Source: Isoetes taiwanensis (Eukaryota > Streptophyta > Lycopodiopsida > Isoetales > Isoetaceae). From it: a DNA stretch of 64,000 nt. The notes under the pieces are model-generated. The model was given only the letters and a program-made list of their open reading frames with translations, was not told the origin of the DNA and did no database searches. Shown in pieces: positions 54,141 through 64,000 of the stretch. Within the stretch, counting starts at the first letter, position 1; each line of letters starts with the position of its first letter. The DNA lies in NCBI GenBank assembly GCA_021234155.1, contig JAJEKV010000025.1:3311339-3375338 (forward strand), read 5' to 3'. Both the position numbers and the translations under genes were made by a program.

Positions 54141-56530
54141 TCTTATATGGGTGGAATAGTACTGATAACTAGTTATCAGCCTGCACCAATAATGATAACA
54201 AAAAAAACAAGGACTCTCCCTTTACACTAAAGAGTCCAATAAGGAGGAAGTTATTAACACTAACTAGTAATGGTGCCCAGCATTACTGGCCAAAAGTTGG
54301 TAACCTATAAATGATCATCCTGCGTATTCACTTTGGAAACATGACATCTTAGATTTGTTCACTGGATCGTGTAATCATAGTCTTTCAAATACATAGTACA
54401 TGAGTTTCAATCATTCGAAGCAAAGTATGGTACCTCTGATAGAAGATGAAGAAAATGTTGCTCCACCAAGCATTCACAAGATAGATTAGATTACAAATAA
54501 ATCCATGTGAGAGGAGGGAAACCATGGACGATGGAACCTTGATATGAACCTTTCTAAACTTTGAGGTTTTCATGACAGATTCTTTGCCCCTTTATTTGTT
54601 GTGAAGCTGTCTACTTGCTATGATTGTCTAGGCCATAGTTGATGAATTCCCAAAGATAATTTTCAAAGTGCCCGAAATCTAAAGTAGCCCGCCTTCTTCT
54701 CCTAGATCTGCGCTATCTTTTGCAGGGCAGTAAAGCTAGCAAACAGTGGCTATATGGCAAGGTCATTGCAAAGGGCAGCCCACCAAAGTCAAGGAAGCTC
54801 TTATTTCTGTTTTGTTTCTGTGGAGGTGCCAGACATTCTTAATACAAATTTACCATAATCTCCAATTATATTGATGCCTTGCAGGTCTCAAATTTACCTA
54901 GTGGTCGTTATTGCTAGAGTTGTTACAGATTGCACATCACATTGCAAATTGAAGAGCCTGGGAGATGTGCTTCATACTAGAAGTCTGCAGAATTCATGAG
55001 CATCATGCTATTCTGGAGCAAGCTTTTGTTCCCATTGAGCGGCCTTTGTTGTTTACATATGATGGATGCCTTCTGCAGCTTTTAAAGGAAAGCCCTATAG
55101 TGATAAGAAATGAAGGTTGAAATGATGTCATGGTAAGATTTTTTAAAAGCACAAGATGCTTTCTTCTAGGAAAATATTTCTTTAGTTCTGACTCACTTAT
55201 AAATCAATATGTGCATGAGGTAAGTACAATTGGACTTTTACATCCCTTAATCTCACTGACTACCACAAACCTTGTTGCAATACCTACCTTGTTTGAAGGC
55301 CTCACCAGGAGAAGTATGTGAGCTATGCCACTATCTTTGTCAATCTACGTGGTTTACATACAAGTAGAGTTATTTAAGAGTTTGCCTATGTTTGGGTCTT
55401 GTTGGCTAGTAAAAAGCCTGTAATTTGAAATGTATCACTAGCTAGTAACTTTCTTACTCCTAGCAAGGTATCAGATGCTTTACTTTGGAGGAGATTATTT
55501 GTATGGATTCTGGAAAAGTAGGAGACTGTCTTGGAAAATCACTTTAATATAAAAAAGCTGCGAAGATGGGCTTTTATGAAGAGCATTTGATCAGCCTTCT
55601 TTTAATCTTATTGGAAGCCCTAGGAGCTGCATCCTGCATGTTCTTGACGATGTATACTTGCTTATTTATTATTATGATAGTGCTTATAGTGCTAAATATT
55701 ATTGTTTAATTGCAGCATGGCAATAGCTTGTACTAAATTTATTGTTATTGCATTATTATTTATTGTGCTAGAACATTTTCATGTTCTCGTTTAGTTTAAT
55801 TCCAGCTTGACAATAGCTATATGCTAATTTGTCATTTTATGTTTATTGTGTTATGTAGAAGTTTTATGCACTCATTTAACTGTATTAGCGATACTTGTAC
55901 CAGCCTTTCCTTAAGTTCCAGCTAGCACTATAAAATATCATCCCAATACAAAATATTGCTACAATTACTAGTTAGCATTGGAAGAATTAATATCTATAAA
56001 AAATCTGTGTCTAAATATTACAAATCAAATGTAGTGTAACTCAGGTTTTGTATTGGTGTGTTTCTTCAGCATTTGCATGTATTGTTTTACATGCAAGGGT
56101 CATTTGCAAACCAAAGGAGGAACAAATTTGTTCTCCAACAAAATAAGATAATATTTTTGGCACATCTGTCTTACAAAAAAAGAGCATGACTCAAGGAGAT
56201 GTGAGGAAAGCTAATATAGATGATGAGAACATTCAATATATCTTTGGTGTGCCACTGATGAAGTTAAGGATGAATACAGAATATGTAGATCAATTCTTAG
56301 ATATATATATATATATCGAACCATGATGTTTGTGTTGGAGAGATTGGCAAGATCTATGTGAAAGCTTTTTCAATACATGTATATGGTGTGAAAATTAATT
56401 AGAAATCTTTTGTGGCAAAGAGCGAGAAAACAGAAAAGTCAAAGGTCGTTGTGGTGGATGAATTGCTGGATATGAGTACACTAGCTTTGGAAGTTAATTT
56501 AAATCAAAGACATCTCATGTATAATTATAC
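54141..56530. other. No gene firmly recognised
   Basis: A+T-rich DNA. At 56195-56500 the plus strand has a gene-like stretch (ENIQYIFGVPLMKLRMNTEY, GEIGKIYVKAFSIHVYGVKI) interrupted by an AT microsatellite (56300-56316) and a stop. It could be a pseudo-exon of unknown origin. Confidence 0.3.
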
Positions 56531-56534
56531 GACA

Positions 56535-56660
56535 CCTTAACTATCGTGCCCCAACCAGTTGGACAAAAGCGTCTAGACGTTGAGGTTCGACCCTCTATAC
56601 GTGATAATTAGGTGGCGCCTCTCGGTTCCCAAAGGAGAAGAAGAAACAGCAGAAAAATGA
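56535..56660 (+). mobile_element. tRNA-derived SINE fragment
   Basis: An A-box-like CAACCAGTTGGACA (about 56552-56565) and a B box GGTTCGACCCT (56584-56594) are spaced as in a tRNA-derived SINE head and followed by a non-tRNA body (GGTGGCGCCTCTCGGTTCCC). No clear target duplication. Confidence 0.5.
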
Positions 56661-57225
56661 TTGCATCAGGTGGAATGTGCAAAAGGGTAGATTAAAGATG
56701 CTAAATGATGAATGGGAACTGCAGCATCAGCCATCAATCAATGGAGATGGAGATGGCCATTTCGTTCTCGACATCATTCATGAGATTGAAGGAGAAGGAT
56801 CCTCGAAGGCAGATGCAGTATGCAAGACGATGCAAGATGCTACCAATTAATTTCTTGTGCTATGTGCTACTCTTAACTTTATTGCAATTTTCAGGAAGAG
56901 AGCAGTAAATAGCTTCTACCGAAACTAGAAAAATTCAGTATAATACTTAGCCTCTTTTTAATTGATATCTAATTTTTAGATTGGTATAACATTTCAAAAG
57001 CTACTTTAGACAAACAATTATTGAGTTGCAAAAGTGCTTCTTTTGTACTTTAAACTTTGGCTCTACTAGCATGTGTGCCATCATTGGACATTGCCTTTGT
57101 TGCGTCCATCCTCTATGCACATTTGTTTGCTTAATGAAATAACTTAAGCATCTTGAATGCCATATAGACATGCCTACAAAGTGGATAAATCTCTTCGAAT
57201 TAAAAGACCCTTAGCATCCCCTTTA
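56661..57225. other. No gene seen
   Basis: Short ORF 56705-56908 is methionine-rich and without a domain. Nothing else stands out. Confidence 0.35.
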
Positions 57226-57229
57226 CCTG

Positions 57230-57657
57230 TTGAACTGGTTGAACATTGATAATGCACCTTTGTCATGGAGGGAACCACTTCAAAAGGTACTGGAAAAGCC
57301 TTATGGATTTAATATTATTGCTAGAGATTGTTTACAAGCCCGATATCCTCTAGCAAACGACATAGTGGTGAATATACTAATAGCCAGTCAAAAAAACTTA
57401 AAGGTAATAGTAAAAGTAATAGTAATATTTGCTTTGTTTTTAATTTGAATTCTAACATTTCTTTTATTGAAATTGCAGTGGTAGGGATGGAGCATATTGA
57501 AGACTTTGAAGGTTGTGGAGCAATATTTGAAGATGTTAGAATCTTAGGAGTTAATATTGCAAATGAATTCCTTGAACTCAAGGAAGAAATTGAAGAGGAT
57601 ATGAGAGATGTTGTAGCGGATGATGGACCTAAAAATAAGAAATTTATGGGGAATTAA
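57230..57657 (+). other. Possible two-exon fragment of unknown gene
   Basis: Plus strand 57230-57402 reads WREPLQKVLEKPYGFNIIAR and ARYPLANDIVVNILIASQKN and ends AAAG/GTAATAG. Then 57480-57657, after a TTGCAG acceptor, reads VVGMEHIEDFEGCGAIFEDV and a highly acidic tail with KKKF-like end and a TAA. The splice-like borders and acidic C-terminus suggest a real or recently dead gene end. The family is unknown. Confidence 0.3.
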
Positions 57658-57666
57658 GTGCACTTA

Positions 57667-58134
57667 CTATTTTATATTGAGCTGAAAATAAAATAAACTA
57701 GAATATATTTTGTAATGTCCACGAAGACCAATAGGCCATGGGACCCATGGGCTAGTACAACCATTACTACTAGGACAAAAATACTTTTGCCTAAAAAGGT
57801 TTTCAAGGGAAAAACCTTTGCAGTAATAATGAGGAACATTATCTTTTTCCATATTCCTGAGAAAACTCTGTTTTGTTGGTCCTGATCTAGGCAGCAGTAA
57901 TAGTTTCATGTTGCTAACAATTCTTGCGTTGGATTTTGCTTTATTATCTTGGAACTGAGTTGCGTCTAAGGGATGGATCCCAAAATTAAGAATCACATCT
58001 CTATGTAATTGTCTCTTATCTCCAAGTTGCATTCCAGTTGATGATCTTTTGGTATCTTCTGAGTATTCACTATTTGGAAGGTGCAGAAGGCCATTTACAT
58101 CCATTTTTGCATTGGAAACTCTATAGTTAAGCAT
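57667..58134 (-). other. Open frame of unknown origin
   Basis: A 155-codon minus-strand frame (LHLPNSEYSEDTKRSSTGMQ, KLLLLPRSGPTKQSFLRNME). No domain is recognised. Near its end (57716-57745) is a GACCAATAGGCCATGGGACC block whose close relative occurs at 48782-48810, hinting at repeat origin. Confidence 0.25.
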
Positions 58135-58379
58135 CTTATTTACATGCTTTGAACTTCTGAAAGCTATTGCAGAAGAGTTGTGGACATCGAATGTTGCTCC
58201 AGACCATGAAGATGTGCTAAAATAAATAAGGGTGGCCAGACCATAAAAAGTCTAATTCCACATCAACATGCACCATATAGTATAAATTAACGATTTCTTG
58301 TAGACCTTCAATTCATAGGGACACTTTCTTTTCTAAAAGTTACTATCTTGCTTCTCAAAGTAAGGCAGCCACAAAATTA

Positions 58380-59057
58380 ATGCCGAGTATGCAAATCTTT
58401 GGGAAGCAATTGAGGGTGCAAAGGCTTGTCATATAAATGTGGAGCATCTAATGGATGTAGGCAAGCAAAGGCAAGATTTACTCCGCCATATCTCCGATGT
58501 GTGTACTAATTGTAATACTCACATGGGATCATTGGAAGAAAGCCTGACCTGCCAAGTGACTGAGCTTGCTACGGAAACATCTGGTCGAGTTGTTGCTTTG
58601 GAAGATTCCTATTCTCATGCAACCAAGATATCTCCAGATTCTTCTCCAAAGCATAATGATCCTGATGCCTCCCCACAATTCTGGCACTTCCATGTAACAG
58701 ATATTGCATCTACATTTGCTTAGAGGCATAGGGAATATATTGATAGGCATAACCATCAGTGTAATGTGGTGATTTGTGGCATGCCAGAAGAAGCGTCAAA
58801 GGACTTGCAATAGAAGGTACAGAATTTGGTGTTGGCTAAATTGGACCTCGCAACAGTAGTTGTCGTCATTGCTGCACGTAGAGTGGGAGGATTGCAGCCT
58901 CACCGTCCGTACATAGTGAAATTTGCAGCGCCAAATTTGAGTACTAAAATGGATATCCTAAAGCAGACCAAGCGATTTGAAGAGACATCTTTGTATTTGG
59001 ATTTTGATCTTACTAAGTCACAACAATTAGCAAGATGCTAGGATTTACGAAAGGTCC
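58380..59057 (+). pseudogene. Second L1-type LINE ORF1 remnant (coiled coil plus RRM)
   Basis: The plus-strand frame 58439-58723 carries a helical segment (GKQRQDLLRHISDVCTNCNT). After a stop, further pieces read CNVVICGMPEEASKDLQ and, at 58826-59041, a block like the L1 ORF1 RRM and C-terminal region: RPYIVKFAAPNLSTKMDILK then TSLYLDFDLTKSQQLAR. This matches the L1 ORF1p pattern (VxIxGxPE ... RPIIVKF ... DLT). It ends where an LTR begins at 59058. It is a different family from the ORF1 at 8732-9811. Confidence 0.6.
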
Positions 59058-60180
59058 TGTGACGCTCCCAGAATCTATACGATGTTCTCATCATATACAA
59101 GAATCATTCGATGTTCTTCAAGGTTCGACGGAGCATGATCAATACAATATAAATACGGGGAATTCCCCTCCCATGGCGACCACATCACCATGGCAAGGCC
59201 CTCCGTCATACTCGGACCGCTTGGGATGGCCAAGTGTCCGGGCGAGGAACACGGAGGTGTCATTCGTCCCACGTCCTTTATGGAAAATCCTATACAGCGG
59301 AAGCATACATATACGTTAGCATACAATCACCATGCATAATAATATACCACCACGAAGGGTGGCCCATCCATCATCATCACGAAAAAGATAATACATCCAT
59401 AATAATATGAAATAACACCATGACAAGGCACTACCCCGGGCTCAGACTCCAAGGGATCAACTGACGACCAGGGTCTCCAGATATCAACATACGGAAGTAT
59501 AACATGGCGTTGGCTGGCATAAGACGATGGCTAGGGTATCCGCCCCTCCTGTGCACACCTTGCAGATAGGCTGAATCATGCTATGACGTGCTTGTAGCCC
59601 TCCGGAGATGCAATCCCAAGGAATCACCCTTCGGGGGTTACATCTCCCCGGTCTGATGAGGCAGGTCAGAGAGGCGTCTCCTCCCCGAGCATGACGGATC
59701 TGGGTGTGCTAGAGAACACGTGTCGCCTCAGCGACCCCCGCATTCGTACCCGACTTACTCCCCTAAATCTAAAGATCAGCTCTCCAACCCGTTCAAGCCC
59801 AGGACGGCCCTCTATGGCCCCGCCCTCCGGCCCAGAGAGTGTCAGACCCATACCCGGCCCACACACAGTGACCAGATATAAGCCTAGCACACTATAATAT
59901 GAGTCCTGTAGCTGCGCTAGGCAAGACCCCACCCCCGATTCACCCTCATACTTGTTGTCTGGTGCTGAACCACATCATAGCATCCACAGCCAGGTTGGCT
60001 CTTGTGCACATGCCGCAATTATTGGGTATTAAGGGATCTAGCTCGAGACATCTCTAATGCTAAGAGTCTTTTAGGTCTCTACCCTTCCCTTAATTCCCAA
60101 CACACGAAAGAAGCAGAAAGAACTAATGTAAATACCATTGAAGTATTCAGAGTAACTTACAAAAGATAATTTAATCATCC
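59058..60180 (-). repeat. Truncated gypsy LTR
   Basis: It starts TGTGACGCTCCCAG and shares, in the same order and orientation as 737-2349, the ACGGAGGTGTC, ACAGCGGAAGCATA, CACGAAGGGTGGC, CGCCCCTCCTGTGCA and GGTCTCTACCCTTCC blocks. It therefore belongs to a related element on the minus strand. It breaks off near 60100-60180, before the TATA/G-box part and terminal CGTCACA, and abuts gag sequence directly. Confidence 0.75.
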
Positions 60181-61250
60181 CATCTACTCAAAGCGGCACC
60201 TTCCCCTTGTGAGCCCATGAGAGCGGGCATATCCTTTCCACCAGATTTGTGCTGACCCTGTAAGATTGGTGGTGGCAACTTTGCCGATATCCTTGTCAGT
60301 CATTCCATATGACTTACCAAACTCCTGCATTTCGTCCAACCATGATTCCGCATCCACTCCATTCCTGGTTTTCCCTGAGAATTGTGCGAGTCGCCGGTTC
60401 TTCCAAATGCTAGTGATGGCCGAATCCACTGTTTTCTGATAATCCTTTTTGTTGGTCTTGGCATGGTCGGCCTCATCCTCAGAGGAATCAGAAGAGTCAG
60501 AAGACTCCGAGGCAGCATCCGAGGAAGAACTAGGGCGTGTCCTCTTAGATCGGCTTGCCATGGCGGGCACAGGCGCAGGTGCAGATGGCGGCTGCGGATT
60601 CTGTGGAGGAGGGATCTCTGGTCCATACTTTTGTGGCATTTGAGGCGGATTTATTTGCAGTACGTAGACTTGGAGCTCAGTAAGCTGACGCTTCATAATA
60701 GTGAGCTCTTGTTCCGGGGTAAGACGGCGCGGTTGCACGGGTGTCGCCCAAGGGGGAGGGCGTGCACCGTCTAGATAGAAACAAATGAAAGATAGGCACA
60801 CATTTAAGTAATTATGACAAGAATTATACAACAGAGAAGCATTTCTTTGTATTATATCAAGGTCATGGTTACAAGAAAACATGTTAACTCACACACAAAA
60901 CTGAAGTTGCACCTGCTCCAAGTCATTCCAAGTGGCGAGGGCCCCAGACCTCGACCCTGTACAAAAGCACAGAAGGTTCTGGGATGATGTTCCAGGAGGA
61001 AGAACATTTTCTGTTGATGGGCCGCAATGTACCTGGCCTTTCTAGCCTTAAGGAAAGTGCGGTATTGCTTGACTGCATCCAAGCGTAGAGCAAGGTCTGT
61101 AACTTGGTGGAGCCAGTATTTGCGTTCTTTGCACTCGTCCTTTGAGCAATGCTTTGCAACATTATTGGCTTTCAACAGCAGCTTTCATTTATGAAACACA
61201 AATCTTAATTAAACCATCCTGCAAAATGAATGAATGTGTTTACTTAAGTC
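60181..61250 (-). pseudogene. Gag of a related gypsy element (pol deleted)
   Basis: The ORF 60882-60184 (after a CTATCTAG acceptor-like site near 60774) reads DGARPPPWATPVQPRRLTPE, a Pro-rich and Ser/Glu-rich spacer, and the capsid block RRLAQFSGKTRNGVDAESWL followed by TNLTGSAQIWWKGYA. Upstream, 61175-60950 holds KANNVAKHCSKDECKERKYW and LRLDAVKQYRTFLKARKARY, probably an upstream gag exon ending LEQ/GTGCAA near 60916. Protease and pol are absent between gag and the LTR, so this is a deletion derivative. Confidence 0.7.
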
Positions 61251-61650
61251 ATAAGTCTTACCAGATGGGCATGCTCCTATTGAAGACTCTGCCCCCCAGC
61301 TTGAGAATGAAATCTCATAACTAATCTGCCAATGAATCCACCATTTGAAATAAGTGACTCGCTTTTCTAAGATTGAGAAGGAAATCGCATATATAATCTT
61401 CATATAAATCCACAACAGGCTTTTGGCAGTTGAAGGAAGAAGGCAAAAGCCAAACGTGAGGAAAGGGCAGGGTAGAGGATGGTTATCGCTGTAGCACATA
61501 GAGATTTCAGAAATGGACTTGCAGGTAGATCTGGAAGAGCCTTTATGATTCTACGGCATGCATCAGCCAAATTCGTAGCTCTCTTGCTTTTGTGCCATAT
61601 ATAAGATAGATCGGCATGCATTTGAGAATGCTAGAACCAGAACTGACAAC

Positions 61651-61653
<3 letters not shown>

Positions 61654-61684
<31 letters not shown>
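61654..61684 (+). repeat. 31-base poly(A) tract
   Basis: An uninterrupted A run on the plus strand. It could be the tail of a short retroposed sequence (61500-61653) or a simple repeat. No LINE motif precedes it. Confidence 0.9.
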
Positions 61685-61686
<2 letters not shown>

Positions 61687-62440
61687 ACCATCTGCTAAGA
61701 CCTCAACACTAGGATAATAGAGAGTGCAAGAGGAGGCACCCTAGCTGTCATAGCTGTACAGCTCGAGCTGCTGCACTCTGGCCAATAGAAAAAAAGAGGA
61801 CGTAAAATAAAAGCCATGGGCCAAGATCGTTTAAAAAGGAAAAATTACCAAAATGCCCCTACAATTTGGCATTCTTTTAAAAATGCCCCTAAGGTTTCTA
61901 GAATTACCAAAATGCCTTCATTCAACCTAAATATGAGACAGTATACATCATCAACTTTTTGTATTTACCAAAAATACCCCATAATTTTTGCGCCAAAAAA
62001 TATGTCGGTGGAGAGAAAAGTCCGTTGGCCATTTTCCAAATTGGTTTTTGGATTGCTTGATAGCAACAAAGTTCTTTTCCTAGATGTTCCATCGATTCTT
62101 GGCATGCTATTCTTCGAAATCTACCTCCAGGTAATTATCAAGCACTTATGAATTTTATTCTTGAAGCATTTCTCCATTGCAATTTACCTTGCATGTTATT
62201 TCCTTAGAGATTGATTATGCATATTCGAAATTGCACTATTTCATTGTAGAAAATTGTGTTATCTTTATTGTGCATGGAAAAGATTCATCACGCACATTTG
62301 AACAGATTTTCGAAATCGATTTTGAACATGGCATATCATCTCAAAACTTGACTGTTTTTTGCAGTAAGACTAGTACATCACATGCCATTTCCGAAACTAG
62401 TAATTAATAGAAAAAGGGAGCTGCCTAGAAAATGTTATGA
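61685..62440. other. No gene seen
   Basis: Repeated ACCAAAATGCC/AAAATGCCCC motifs at 61845-61920 and 61970-61985; otherwise A+T-rich with short ORFs lacking motifs. Confidence 0.4.
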
Positions 62441-62860
62441 CATTTCTTGTATGAGCCACTCAATGGAAATTGCACATTTTGACAGAAAAGCATGAACATG
62501 TAGTAGATCAGGAAAGCAGGACTTGCACTTGCACGAGATGGCAAAGGTCTGGAATTCCTTGTGCTCATGCTGCTGGAGCTATTCTTCATAAGAAAGAGAA
62601 GGTGTAGTCTTATGCATATAGGGGGTATTCTCTGCAGGCTTTTTGTGCTACTTATGCAAGAATAATTGCCCATGTGATGCTTCATTTAGAGGAGAACCCA
62701 CTTGGAGAAGGTGATATGTTGCCTCCTGAAACTTCCTGTCTCCCTGGATGTCCAAAGCGGGCTTTGAGAGGTGCTTCCAAAATTTTTTCTCCTCCTCTGG
62801 CGATCTACACGAAGGTGCTCCTCGGTAAAGTAAATATGATGGCACTGATCAAATGGCGCT
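62441..62860 (+). pseudogene. MULE (MuDR) transposase C-terminal remnant with SWIM finger
   Basis: Plus strand 62518-62590 reads RTCTCTRWQRSGIPCAHAAG, the SWIM zinc finger (C-x-C-xn-C-x-H) found near the end of MURA transposases. It continues AILHKKEKV, a stop, then SYAYRGYSLQAFCATYARII and NPLGEGDMLPPETSCLPGCP, matching the usual MULE tail (Y-S-V/L-x-x-F/Y, then a Pro-rich end). A frameshift precedes the finger. No catalytic DDE region or inverted repeats were found. Confidence 0.7.
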
Positions 62861-64000
62861 GATCAAGTAAATATGGCCCTTGGTATTGTGTTGTGGTCTG
62901 CTCGGCGGATGGCCACTATAGCCATTCTGTGTGCTAAATCCTCTGCTTGGATTTGCTACTAGAACCTGAGATGTTTTTATTAGTTTAGGTTATTGTTTGT
63001 GTGGAGCAGCCTGCCTCCTCTTTGTGGGCAAAAAATTGGTTGGGGCAATTTGAGCTCCCAACTATGGCGGATAGGATTTTGGCAGCGATGGTAGAACAAT
63101 GCATCCTTTAGGTATTGGTACACCCTAGGTCCATGGCATATGATGGCTGCAAAGGATTCCTCAATATCGACATGGCTTCTGGCCCCAAAAAGTTTTAGGG
63201 GTTGCAGGGGCAGCCAGAGAAATGATGCCATAGCCAGGTTATGTTGCCTCTAATGATTTTGACAATTTTGTCATCCTTTTGCAGGGTATCCAAGAGATAA
63301 ATCTCGGTTTAAAAAGAGATTTGCAGACCTCTTGGCTACTTTAAAAGAACTCGATTTGAGTTCAAGTATCCCCCAATATTTATCTGCTGGAAACGAATCA
63401 TGACGGTTTGAATTTGTAAGCATACCGAGCAAACTTACATCTGTTTTCCTTTCGAGCTTCACTGGATCAAAAGCCCTTCTGGAGCAGATAATATCTCAAA
63501 AGATGGCATGAATTTCTTTTAGGTTCCAGAGCACACTACATAATAGGTATGCTTCTCCATGATCCAGATGCTGCAAGAACTTTTGTGGATCTAAGTCTGC
63601 TAGATGGTCCTCTGTGAGATGGTGGTCTGCTAGAGGTTGGCTGTTAAGAGTTGATTGCTTTTCAATGATCATCTTGAATATCCTTTTGGCGGGATCAAAT
63701 AAGGATTCCCTGTTTGTAACAAATAGCCACAGATTCCTATACACAACTAGCACGACCTTCTTGTATATTGTTGCAGTTCAATATCTGATGAAGTCTGGTT
63801 TGATTGCTTCATTAGTTTCTTTTGGCCAGTGCGATTACTTTTTAGCATGATGTTTCTCAATTTGTAACTCTTCAAAAATGCATGGCACAGACAGAAGCCT
63901 AAGTCTGCAAGTATTTGAACGTAAAACTATAAATGTTGCAATGCGTTTTTTCTGTTTAACAATAGCTATTATCTGATGAGTTGACTTTATTTGTCGTCTG
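62861..64000. other. No gene firmly recognised
   Basis: The minus strand has open segments at 63753-63496 (LADHHLTEDHLADLDPQKFL, GEAYLLCSVLWNLKEIHAIF) and 63462-63271 (DVSLLGMLTNSNRHDSFPAD, YWGILELKSSSFKVAKRSAN). They look protein-like and may be neighbouring pieces of one decayed gene, since text flows from the first into the second with a frame change near 63480. I cannot assign a family. Confidence 0.3.

Overview
This is a plant nuclear window. The best evidence is a complete nine-exon gene at 50295-53616 (minus strand) for FREE1/FYVE1, the plant-specific FYVE-domain ESCRT factor. All eight introns are phase 0 with GT-AG ends, and the frame stays open across every junction. Almost everything else is transposon-derived, as in a repeat-rich plant genome. 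Several elements look unlike the common angiosperm set: LINEs with a coiled-coil, L1-type ORF1, and a chromovirus whose RT reads like the fungal/bryophyte type. That hints at a non-flowering lineage (fern, lycophyte, bryophyte or gymnosperm), but the sequence alone does not settle it.

Layout. 737-18817: one Ty3/gypsy chromovirus on the minus strand with 1.6-kb LTRs and a CTTTG target duplication. Its gag-protease region is interrupted by a plus-strand LINE (about 6.3-15.63 kb). The LINE is itself interrupted by a 1894-bp hAT transposon (10535-12428) and a roughly 400-bp tRNA-derived SINE-like insert (about 13711-14112). 19501-21004: a solo LTR of the same superfamily in the opposite orientation. 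23.9-31.6 kb: a minus-strand LINE ORF1 split by a decayed plus-strand chromovirus (24419-30201), which carries a 282-bp MITE in its RT. 33998-34336: a small secreted proline-rich protein gene. 35.36-39.94 kb: a tandem array of SINE-related units, split by a minus-strand LINE fragment that contains an 812-bp hAT element. 40777-41516: a 5'-truncated LINE with target duplication. 45.5-47.9 kb: a decayed DUF7869-type gene. 50.3-53.7 kb: FREE1, with a foldback MITE just upstream. 56-64 kb: a SINE, a second coiled-coil LINE ORF1 remnant, an LTR-gag deletion derivative and a MULE transposase remnant.

The points most worth a second look are these. (1) The chromovirus Gag begins with a near copy of the histone H3 tail. 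(2) The LINE leader has three repeats whose hairpin stems co-vary, downstream of an extra Cys-rich ORF with its own TATA box. (3) The hAT element lies in the LINE endonuclease with an 8-bp duplication, and removing it restores the frame exactly. (4) FREE1 appears to have an extra CxxC/CxxC zinc-ribbon-like insert.
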